This document shows, piece after piece, positions 22,201 through 34,200 of a stretch of 64,000 nt of DNA. Made by a program: the position numbers and the translations under genes. Position 1 is the first letter of the stretch. Each line of letters opens with the position of its first letter. The stretch covers positions 1 to 64,000 of the forward strand of contig VZRG01001971.1 of the NCBI GenBank assembly GCA_013397435.1, given 5' to 3'. The notes under the pieces were generated by a model, which was given only the letters and a program-made list of their open reading frames with translations, searched no databases and had not been told where the DNA came from. Source of the stretch: Erythrocercus mccallii. Taxonomy: Eukaryota; Chordata; Aves; Passeriformes; Dicruridae.

Positions 22201-25200
22201 TGATCCTGTCCATTATCCCCTCTCCTTAAGCTGGCTTCTGACTCACAGGGTGAACAGAACCACAGCCCTTGCCTTGCTCCATGAGAGTTCATCCCATCCC
22301 ACAGGTGGGAGACATTTGTCAGGGCAAGCCCCAGTCTGAAGATGCAGAGGTGTAGAATACAGCACCTTCAGTCCTAGGAGAGGCTGCGTGAAGAATTCAG
22401 TGCCCACTCCATGGACAAGGAGTGGCCATGCAGTGGCCATGTGGTGGCCATACAGTGACCAGCTCCCTTCTCCAAGGCACGTACTAGTCCTTGTTAGTAT
22501 TGTGGCTGATGAGCAATGCCTTCCTGAATTGCAGCCCCTAACCTGATTAAGCCAGTGCCTTGGCAGCGCCTCTTCCTCCCAGCACCCAGATCTCATCCCT
22601 GGCCCTAATGAGGACAAATCTTCTATTTCCCAAATGTTGTTGTGGAGGGAGGAAGCTCATCCAAGGGCAGAGCAAGGGAGGCAGCAGTGGGGTGCCAGGA
22701 GGTGAGCTCCAAACCCTCCCCTAGCCCAAGGGGGTTTTGTCCTATGCTTGTTCAGCGATGACCTCTAGCAGGAGCAGGTAAATGAAACCTGTTTAGTTGA
22801 AAAAAAGGGAGGAAAAAGAATTAGGGCCCAGTGCTGCTGGGGGTGGGGTGCGGGGTTGGGGTATACATACTTCCTTCAGCAGCAATGAGCTTGTGCTGGA
22901 ACATTTTGCGTGGGGTGAAACCTCAGGCTCCTGGGTTTCTCCCCCGTCTGCTTTATGGAATCCCTGCCAGGGAGGGAATGCTTTGGCTGGGAGGAGGCTT
23001 TGCCCTTTCAGAGCAAACAAAGAGCAGCTTGTGCAGCTGGGGATACTTTGGGGGAGTTGTGAGCACAGAGCTGAGCTGATCCAGACTTCCATGGCCCTCT
23101 GGGAACCTCTTAAACATGCCACCCTGAATCTCTAGCCCTGTGGACACATTGGTTGTCCCTTGACCTCTGCAGCCAGCACCTCGGGACGGCTGGGCATGCT
23201 GGCCCTCCTGGCACGCTGCAGGGCTGGAGGATTCCATGGCAAAATGTTTCTTCGAGGTGAAGGTTTTCATTAGCTGTTCCCAGTGGAGAGGAATTCTCGC
23301 CTGTGCAAATATCCAGCCCCTCTTTTTCCAAGAAAAATCGTGGCAGAGAAACATACTCCAGCACTTTTGGTTTGTAACCTCACTCCCATTGCTGTGTTTG
23401 CCAGTGTCTTCCAGCCACAGCTCATCCCCTCACTTTTCCCAGGGATGAGGGGAGTGAGAGGAAATCCTCCTGCCTTATATATATTTAGGATGATAGGATC
23501 CCCTCTGGTAAATTAAGGACATTATCCTTGGAGCTGGGGATTAAAGAGAAGCGATTGCAAAGAATCAGGGCTGCATGTGATGTGGGAGGGGATCCATCCC
23601 TGACAGCCCGTTCCAGCCTGCCCTGATCCCACATGCTGCCACAAGTGTTTTTCAGCCTTGCACGTGTCACTTCACTTGTCTGAATCCCATCAACACTCAA
23701 ACTCTGGAGCCCAGAGGACATGGAGTTGTCCCCAGTGTAGCGCTCAGGGATGCAGACAGAGAGTATGGCACAGCCAGGGTGGGACATGTAGGGTGGCTGC
23801 CAGCTCCATATTCTGCTGAATTCGTGCCCTTTGGGAGGCATAGTTTCCTTGTGTGCTGCTGGTAACCAGGAAAGGAGGAAGTCACCAGAGTTGTCTCTCT
23901 GGTCCTGGACAAAATTAGGGCTGTCATGAAGGATTCCCCATGAAGTGTCAGCCCAGTGGGTTCAGGATGAGCTGGGAATCACCTTCCACTGTCCCACCAC
24001 TGGCTGCATTACCTGTTTTGCCATTCTGCTCTTTGTGAGGTTGTTTGCTGAGCCTGTTCCTTTGTGACCAGCTCAGCATGTTCCCAAACAGCTGAGGCCG
24101 GTGCCATGTAAAACCTTTCTCTGTCGACAGCTGCCATCAGACAGCATGGTTGTCAGGGCTGGGTGCCCACCTGCCTCTGCTCCCTTCCCCTCCCTGCCCA
24201 GGGTTGAATATTCCCAGTGTGAAGCTGAACAACTGTGGGGGCTGGCATAGTCCCCCAGCCCCACCTGGTGCAGTGGCAGCTGCAGCCCTGACTGCAGACA
24301 CGTCTGTGTGACAGCCAGGCTCTCAGCCACCCAGGAGAAGCATTATCCTTCCAGGGATAGGGCAGCCACAGCTTCTCTGAGCAAGCAATGCCAGGGCCTC
24401 ACCACCCTCACAGGGAAGAGTTTCTTCCTAATACCTTGTCTAAATCTGCTCTCTTACTTTAAAGCTATTCTGCTTTGCCCAGTCACTCCATGTCCTTAAT
24501 AGGAGTATTATAAAATATGCACTTTTCTCCTTGTTCCTGTATATGCAGGATGGCACAGCATGTCCATGAACCACGGTGTGATCCAGGGCTGTGGGTGTTG
24601 GGGAAAGCCAAAGGGTGTGGAAGTTGGTTAATGAAGTGCATTGAACTCAGCCCACAGAAATACCACAAAACCCAGCTAGGGTTGAGACACCTCCGTTCCT
24701 GACAAGGCTGAGTCAACATTTCACATTTTCTGTCATAAACCAATTACCTTTTCCCAATGAAGGTGAAGGTGCCCTTGGCTTGGAGTGTCCTCCAAGCTGC
24801 AGCCAATGCTGTATTTCTGCCTTCCATGGTTAGTAGAGCCAGGAATTGCAACAGCAGTAGGGACAAAGTTCCCCAGCACACAGGTACAAGGTGGGTGCTG
24901 CCCTGCTTGTATTGTACCTTCCTTAATTATGGGGTTGCACCATTGCAGGCATTGGCGCCATATCCCTGCAGAGACATTGTGGAGCCAGGGTAGAAACAAA
25001 CATGGGCTCTCCTGAAGCTGTTGAATTTTTGTGTTGAGGCTGTGAGTGGCTCAGAACAATCTCTGTAGGAGCAAGGTTCTGATAGCAGAGGTCTCTCCCT
25101 CCCTCTTGCACAAAAGCCATCTCCAACCACTTGCTCTGGCTGCTGCTTTCCACACACACGTTCTCTTGCCATCCAGTCCAGTGTCACCATCCTGGTCAGG

Positions 25201-28200
25201 CAGAGTTTGGCATTCCACACTGCAGTGCTCAACTGGAGCTCAGAACTTTCAGTTTGTTGGGGTTTTTATTTATTAACAGCTTAAGGACAGAGTTTCTCCT
25301 TAAAACCGCAAGTCACGTGAGCCTAAAGAAACATCCAAGCTCTTGATGTGGAATGTGTACTGTGGTCTTCAAAAGGGGTGGTAGCCCAAAGGAAACCTGG
25401 CCCCAGTGCCATCGGCACTGAGGGGTGGCCAGCTGCCCCACTACAGCTCCTAGTCCCCACGGTGAAAACGTGTGTCCCCCTCTTCTTGCAGTGCGGCGGG
25501 CTCGCTGTGGCTGTGAAAGGGCTCTGGATCAGCCCTGGCAGAGCAGGGAGATGAGTCATGCTCAGCCATGTGTCTCTGGGCTGGAGTAGGGTGCGGCGCC
25601 ACGGGGCCGTGCCTCAGGGACAGTCCAGCAGTCACGCTCTCCCCCTTCCTTCCTGGCAGATAACCTGGCAGCATCTGTGAGGTGCTGTGGGGTACACTGG
25701 GAGAAACTGGGGGAGTTTTCTAAGTTGATCCTCCATGCTGTGGGCTTTAGCGGGGAAGGGGAGCACTGAGGAGAGCAGCCTCACCCCTGGGCATCATGCT
25801 CTGCTGTTTGGGTGGCTGCCAGGCCCCTCTTTCAGGGCAGAGATGCTGCTTTGTGCAACCCAGCCTCAGCTCTGCAGTTCCAGTGCAAGAAGCCATCGGA
25901 TTGCCTGGTGATATGTTGTGGGCATGTGAGACTGAGGAGGAAGGAGGTGGAGGGGAGACTGGAGCATCTCATGGTGGTCCTGTTCACAGGCAGTTCTGTG
26001 CAAGCAGCAGTTGGGGCTAAATTGTGCTTTCTAGAGATGCCACATCTGCAGTCTTTGCTCTGGGGAAGTGCTTATTTCCTGCCCATGTGCCAAGCAGGTC
26101 TGGGCTCGTCCCAGCACAGTGCAGGCTGGCAGGGAAAGTGGGCAGAGGTGTGCTGGCAGCTCTGCACATGGCACAGTGCAGCAAAACATATTCACCTTGG
26201 TTGCTGCTCATCCCTGTGCTGAGCTGCATTCTCCCGATGGCATTCTATCTATACCCATTCCCACAGCCACCCCAACAGCAGCTGGAGCTCCTGGTGCCGG
26301 CAGTGACTCAACATCAGCGGCCCCAGCGCAGCCTGCGCCAGCCTCGCTGCCACCGCCACACGCAAACAGACCTTGTGGCAATGTAAACACCTTGTCCACC
26401 TTTATCTGTGCTGCTGGAGCCAGGATAGCAAACCTTTTCGTTTCCAGGAATATGTGTGACATTTGGATCCAACAATCCCCTGCTTTGTTTCTTAAGCAAA
26501 TGTTGCTGGCCGGAAGCTTTGCGTACCCACTTTATGAAAAAAGGGGTGAGCTACTGCTGCCTCTGAAGAGAAAAAGGAGGCCTTGAACTCATCCCCTGTT
26601 TTGCCTCTTTTGGCTCCTTTCTGCCTTGTTCCACCTTGCATAGGGACCTGGTTTCCATTGTGGATCAGGATGCAGCAGCTACAGAGCAACCTCCTCATCC
26701 CTTCCCATCACCCCTTTGGGGTCAGGAACTGCATGTGTGAGCAGAGGAAGGGGGAGTTACAGCCACATCTGCACAGTAGCAGCATGTTTCCTTGCTCCTA
26801 GGGCTGGGATTGCATCCCTGCTCCACATCCTGCCCGTGTCGTGTTGCCAGTTCCTAGCAAAACACAAGCTTACAGCCTTTCCCCCAGTGCTCCTGGTCCT
26901 GAAGACATGACTAATCCAAGTGACTCAGCTCCCTGTTTTTAACTGTCTTTGTAAGGCTCCTGCCATGCCCAATCTCCCAGGGAAACACCAGGAATCTCTG
27001 CTTTGTCTTCATCCTTTGAGATGGTGGTTTATGAGCATTTCCCGTTCATCCAGAGAAGGATGTATTGAAGTGGAATGGTCTGGAGTTTCCATGGGGGCAA
27101 CACTCAGAGCTGTTCTAGGTGGAAAAAAAAAAACCAAATCCACAACTTTCCCATTAAGTTTTAGCCCAATTATTCAAAAACTGGCTTTTGCTGTGTTGGA
27201 GTAAGATAGTCAAGGCTGAGCAAAACTCCTTAAATTTCATGCAGTCCAAAGCTTAATTTTTAATTTGTCATTACTTTACATATAATTTAACTATATTAAT
27301 GATACAAAACTGACTTGTTAAAATGGTCTCACCATTCAGAGTAGTGCCGTGAAGACTTAGAATTTCCTTCTTCCGTCCTCTTCCCAAAGGCTTTGGCTTT
27401 AGTCAGCAATAGACAACACTGCAAACTGTTAGTAAATTCTGAATTAGGAAAACAAGCTGACAATGCCCTCAAGCATATGGTGGGATTTTTGGGGCTGTCC
27501 TGTGTAGGAGTTGAAATCAATGATCCTTGTGGGTCCCTTCTAACTCAGAATATTCCATGATCTCAAAGCTTTTTTGTTGTGTCTCTCTTACTGAAATCTT
27601 GCCCTCAGAAGGTGGAATTGAGTGGAGTGAAAGGTGGTATACTGATATATTTGAGTCATGTCTAAAAAAATTCTCTTTCCAGCTCAATTCCAAGCTCTTT
27701 TTAGCAAGTTTCCTTTTCTTGATAAAGGGTATTATTGCTTTAATCTATACTTAGGGTAGTTCAATTCCAGGCCATCATGTGTCTTCTAGATAACCCAATT
27801 CAAGATTTCATGGGAAGCTAGGAAAAGGCTGGCATGGATGGGTTTGGGTTGTGCCGAGCCTGGGCTGCGCATAGGGTTGACCAGTGTTTGATTGTGGTGT
27901 TCTGAGCAGCTGAGATGTTCAGGTTTATTAAGAGATAGAATCATATAATAGTTTAGGTTGGAAAAGCCCTCCAAGATCAAGTTCCCCCAGCCTTGCCAAG
28001 GCCACCACTAAACTGTGTCTACAAATGCCATATCTACATGTCTGTTAAATCTCTCCAGGAAGCAGGCAACTCCACCACTACCCTGGGCAGCCTGTTCAAG
28101 TGTTTGGTGACTTTTTTTCAAGGAAAATGCAGTTTTTTCAAGCAAGGAACTGGCCTTGCTCTGTAAACACCGGGCTCAGCCCATCCCCTCAGGATCTGCA

Positions 28201-31200
28201 CAGACACTGGCCAGGTTTTCCCAGTGCCATGCAGACAATTTCCAAGTTCTTCAGGACCAGCTCTGGTAACAGACCTGGGACTGGGCCAGGTTTGCTAAAT
28301 CAAGTTTCAACTGGTAGCACTTTGCATGTCACCCCAGCCTGTAGGCTTGTTCCAGGTAACCCAGGGTTTGATGGTAGACATTCCCCATAGGGAAATCCTG
28401 CCCTCATTTTGCTGGGCTCCCTGTGCTCCAGTCCAGTGACTGATCCTCCTTGCACTTTGCATCCTCTTTGCATCTGTCTCTTGGGGCTTGCTGCACCCTG
28501 GAAAAGCTTTTCCCAGGCAGCTGGGAGAAGGAATTCCCTGGGTAACAGGCAGCAGATAGGGTCCCACAGGTGGCAGGGGGTCTCCCAGGCAGCCAGGCAC
28601 TGGCAGACCTGCTGGAGTGTTGTGATGCATACTCCAAGCTGGGACACTTGTCCACGGAGGATAAGTCCTGCCCTTTGTCTGTACCCATAGATTTATGCCT
28701 GATACAAACCTCCCCCAAAAACATAACGTGGGCTGTGAAAAACCAAGTCCTTCCCATTCCCCTGATGACTGCCACATGGCAAAAGGGCAAACCCCCCCTT
28801 TTTCAGCTCTGAAACCCCTCTGGTAATGCCATCCACCCTCCAAAACCACAGACTATCCTGTTACTATGGGGGACTCAGCCCAAACAGCAGCGTCAGTTGG
28901 TGACTTGGGATTTCCATTCCAAGCTGCTGATGGAGGCTGGGATGAGTCACCCGCTGGCATGACAGCCAGGACATGGAATGAGCAACACTGGGGCTCCCTA
29001 GCCAGCCCTGAGCTGCAACATTGTTAATTCTAAACAATTAACAATTATCTATTCTCAGAAATGTGCTTTTTTAAATGAGCTCTTAAGCAGTGCATGGCTA
29101 TTGGTTGTGATGCTGCTGAAGCTGAAGTGCATCTCCATGCTGAGAGGGGAGGCTGAATGGTGACAGGTCTTTGCTCTGGTGCATCCAGGAGGAGAAAAGC
29201 TCCTTCAAACCTTCAGAGGGGATGTGTGTGGCTGATTCCTGCAGCTGTCAGTATCAGTGTGGTCAGGTTCCATCACACTTGAGTTTGTGTGCACCCATAG
29301 CTCCCAGCAGTGTTCCTGGTGATGGGAGCTGTGGAGGGATAGGAATGTCTTGGATTTGGAGAATCCTAGACAGGGGGGTCCCTTTGCCTCCCCATGAAAG
29401 GCCTTTTCCTGGTTCCCAAAGAAGCAGCAGTTTTGGTTAAAATTAAGGGTGCAAGGGAAGGCCAGATCCCAATTCCAGGAGGGGAAGCCCAGCTCTTGGG
29501 TGATGCCAGTGAGCTCTTTTTGCTCCACTGGGGCCACGTGGAGCTGGACACATCCCCTCAGCCCCATGGATGAGCATCTCATGAGTGTATCAGGAGCGTG
29601 TGGCAGGGCCAGCACTGACCCTGGCACCAGGAAGGGTCTTTGGCATCACTGATGCCAGAGGTGGAAGCTGCATCTGTGAACACAGCTGGTGCTGGCATCC
29701 CCAGCTGCCTCTGGCAGGGGTCTGGTGCCTAACAGGATGCCAGCTCCATGCAGACGTTGTCCTCGCTATACATCATGCTGGCTATTTCCAGCTCCCCTGC
29801 TAGGAGACCAGCCCATGTTTATCCTGGTGATTTGGCAGAGGTGCTGTGGCAGAGATGAGTCAGAAGCTGGGAGAAGCTGCGTTGCCACATTCCCATCGCC
29901 CCACTGCAGAGGTTTTCCAGGTCCGCCTCTCCTCATGCTGTCCCTGCTGCTTGTCCTGTGGGGCCCTGACCCCTGGGATGGGGGAACAATTCTTGATGGA
30001 GAAACAATCCCTGGGATTGGGGAACGATCCCTGCAATGGGGTGATGATCCCTGGGATAGGGGAGTGATCCCTGGGATACGTGTAGTGATCCTGGGACAGA
30101 TCACTGGTACTGGAGGAAGCGCCATGGAGAGCAGCCTGCCCAAGGTGGGGAAAAGCAGGTTTCCTGGGTCCTCCCAGCAATCAGAGGCTTCCATGAGCAC
30201 ACATTGACACTCCTGCCTCGGGTTCCCAAGCTGTAAACATGTCAAAGCCTTTTCTGGGATAGTGTTCTCAGCCTGCATGGCCAGGAGCGGGCAGCTGTGG
30301 CCCCTGGCAGCCAGGCGGGCCTGAGACCTGCAGTCTTGTGGTATTTGCAGATGTCCATAAAGATTTATGGATGGGGCAGGAGCCAGAAGTTCCCTGAGTT
30401 GGCACCTTTTCCAGGGTGGGGCAACTGCAATTTAGAGGCAGGGAAGGAGGGGAACGCCTGCACCTCCACAAGCTCCATCCTACTCATTGGTCCTCTTCCA
30501 GTTTATGAAGCCCAGTGCTGCCCAAGCTTCAGGAACACTTGTGAGGATTAATAGTGGAGAGGGAAACCAAAGGGTATTTTCTAAAAATGCATTGAGTGGG
30601 CTCTGGCATCTCAGAGAGGGTTGGCATTTTTCCAGCAGCCTAGTGGGCTCATGCCTGGAGCTGTTCCAACAAGCTCTGATGACTTTGTCCTGTCTTGACT
30701 TTTCCAGAGGGAGAGCCCAGACCTGCCAGGTTTCCTGGCTGGGATTTTGGGGAAGCATAGGGGGAGCAGTAGCAGATGCTGCTCTGTGGGACTGTCCCTG
30801 AGCCCTCTCTGAATCCATCGTGTCAACTTCGCAGCCTCGTGTCTGTCTGTGTTGAGAACAGCCAGAGCAGATCCAACTTTCCATTAACATTTGGATTTTC
30901 TGGCAGCTCAGCTGCAATATTCAATCTTCTTTTTTTTTCCTTCTTCCTGCTTTTAAAAGCTAAAAATAAAATGTCTTGAGGCCCCTTTTCCCTCCCTTTT
31001 TTCTCTTGAGACATTTGTTTCTTGAGGATTTGATGCCTCTGGTTTTTTTTCTCCTCTTGGATTGTTTTTACCCATGGCTCTCGCAGCACAGGGGATCAAA
31101 TCCTGTGGGATTTGGAGGCAGCCAGCCCCCCGGAATGAGTCTCTGCTTTCCTTTTCACTGGGGAATTTCAAATCTTGGAGGCTCTAGCAGGCAGGATGGA

Positions 31201-34200
31201 GAGGCCAGTGAAACCCTCTGGGGAGGAGGAGGAAGGTCTGTCTCTGTCCTCCTCTCCAGGGAAGTGGGAGTGACACAGCTGCCATGGGAGTTTTTATTTT
31301 TAGCCCAGCACCAGCTGGAGCCTGTGAGGCTTCCCAGGAATAAAAGCGGGACCTGAGGGCAGGAGAAGGGAACTCAAACCTTGGCTGGGCTGGAGTGAGG
31401 ATCAACAGGGGTGGCGTGAAGTGGTAGGCTGGGGGTCCTCAAGGCCAGAGAATACTCACCTGTGTGCTGATACCTTTTCCAGAGGGTGCTGCCACATTTA
31501 GGGTCAGGGTGTGTTTGGAAGGAATATGGGGGGAGGTGCTCAGGTACCAGGGAGCCAAATTCTGCTGACCACTGGACACCCCAGAGCAGAGGACAGGAGA
31601 GGATTTGTCTCACCCCTCTCCATCTGGCAGAACTACTCCTAACTCAGCCCCATGGCTGGTAAGCTCCAAGCTTCTGGCTCTGCTCCTCACAAGGGAATCC
31701 ATAGTTTAGCACAGGAGGCTTCTAAGGAAAAAGGATTTGTCTTTGAGTCATCAGGGATTTACTGTGGGGCTTTCCAGGCACTGATGCCCAGAACCCTCAA
31801 TACTTTTGGTCCCTGGAGAGGGCGAATCTGCTGCAGACACAAGTGTAACCATCAGCAGTTTTTCCTGGTTTGTCATTTATCAGTGGAACTGCTGTCCCTT
31901 GAAAGAGTCATAGGATCCAGGTCGTGCTGGAGCCCCATCCTGAAGAGCCAGTGTCCTCCAGCTGTACCCAAACCTCCACAGACAACACAGCAAGGAAAGA
32001 GCAGCAGCAAAACTGGGAAGAGCTCTTCCTGGAGTCACATGGCAGTTCACTCCATCAGGAACGACAGGACAGGACCCTGCCAGCATGTGTTGGGTGCTGG
32101 GGTGGCCACGCTGGCTGCAGGGATGAGCCAGGGCCAGATGGGAAAACTCAGCCTCAAACGCTGGTTTGCAGTAAGCCTTGGAGCCTCGGATCCGCTCCCA
32201 GTTGGCATTCTTGTCCTATGAGTCACTGGCACAAAAGGAGTGGGTTGGACAGGAAGGACCCAGCACAGAGCTCCAGCAGCAACTCCAGCAAGTGAGACTG
32301 TGGTTCCCTGGAAAAGGGGGGCCAGCAGCATTTCTTGGTCAGTTATTCCACTGTGGGCTAAATTCCAAATTCTCTAGACTGCTTAAATGCTATTTAGACA
32401 TAAAAGAGGCCATTCTATGGAATTTATGGGCTATGAAATCATACTCTATGCATATAATTGAGACCCTCTTACCTGAGAGCCCCAAACATTAAATTATGGA
32501 AATCTGACCACAGAAACATTATAGAATTCATTATAGATCCAACATGTTATACTGAGCCCTTTACACCACAATAAAGAGTGTTCTGGGCTGGGAAAGGAGC
32601 CTTCAGAAATTGAAAGAAAGGCAGAAGATAGATGTTCACTCACTTCCAAGAAAAAGTCTGCAATCTGCTCCTGGATTCCGAGAGGAGCTTGGGCTCTGCT
32701 TTTCCTGACAGCAGCACTTTAAGTGATTCTGAATTTCGTTACTGTACATGTAGGAATTGTTATTTTTGAAAACTGTCTTTAAGTGGAATTCTTGCTCTTT
32801 TAACATGGAATATCCTGGGATTTGAAATGAGATTTGCACTTAAAAACAGTAGCCTGGGATTTTGAAATCTTTGCTTTAGTCTGCAAAATAACAGAATAAC
32901 TTCTCCATGCTGGCTAGGGTCAGGAAACAGAAAGAAATGCAGGAAAATCTGCTGCTGGCCAATCCAGGAGCTTCTGACATCCCGCATCTGCGAGTCTAGG
33001 AACGCCGTCCCTGCTGGTCCCGGGTCCTATTCCTGGTGGTCTGGATCCTGCTCTGAGTTGGGCTATGCCGCAGCTGCTCCCCGGTATCTGTGACCCGCGA
33101 TGTCACCGCGCGGGTGCGCCCTCCTCGGCCCAGGGCTGCGCTGCGCTGCCGGCGCGCAGCCGATGCTCGCCCCGGCCCCGTTCCACCTCCGCCAGCCCTT
33201 ACACCCCATTTTGAGAGAGGTGGGGTGACAGTCCCACCCCGGGGTTGGCGGCTGCTGGGGGGCCGTTGGTTCTTTTCTTTTTATAGGACTTACCAAAATA
33301 GCTCCAGGCTGTGTTTTGATGGTGCAGTCAGATCAGATTCCTTGGTCACACGGTGGGTCTGTAAAGAGTGGCTTTGACCTGCTGTCAGAGGGCTGGAAAA
33401 GAGAGGGGAACAGTGGGGGTCAGGATGGTGCAGGAGTGTGTATGGTAATGCCAAAGGTCAGACTGGGGGCTGAGGCACCACAGCTCTGCATCCACTGAGA
33501 AACAGCTGAGCTCATGGCGGGGCACAGCCACAGGCAGCCCCTAGCCCCCACTCGTTGCCTGGTGCTCCCTGTCCACTGCAGGAGAGGCATCAAACCCTTG
33601 GCACTGGCAGGGTGCCACAGGCTCCGCTGCCTGGCCACCTCAGGTGGGCAACACTGGCTATGGGGCAGTTTCAGCTCCTCCCCCAGCTGCTACTGCACCA
33701 TCCAGCCCCATGTAACAGGATGCCATAGCACATCTGACTGTATCATACCGTGGTGGGCTCTGCCACACCTCATAGTGCAGATCTGTGTCATGCTGTACCA
33801 CACCGTGCCACACCACAACATGCTCCAGGTATCCCACCATACTGCCCTGCATGCCACTATGCCACACAGTGCCACTCCAGCCCCAGATTCGACAGCACCG
33901 GTCTCTTGCTGTGCAGCCATGCCGTGGGTGTGCACATTGCATGCTGCACCCTGAGACTCCTCCTGCTCTGCCAGTCATTCCCAGCCCTTCCTGCTTTCCA
34001 GTAGCCAAACTAGGGCTGGATGTGTTGAGTGGCTGGGACGTGCTGGTCGACTTGGTGGGTGGTTGTTAGGGACAGTGGTACGGCCCTTCTGGGAGTGATC
34101 AGAGTGGGGCAGGTGTGACACTCTTTGTGCTTGGGGTACAATGCACAGGCTTTTCTGAGAACTGCCCTGAGGAGAAGAACTTGGAGGTTTTGGTGTATGA

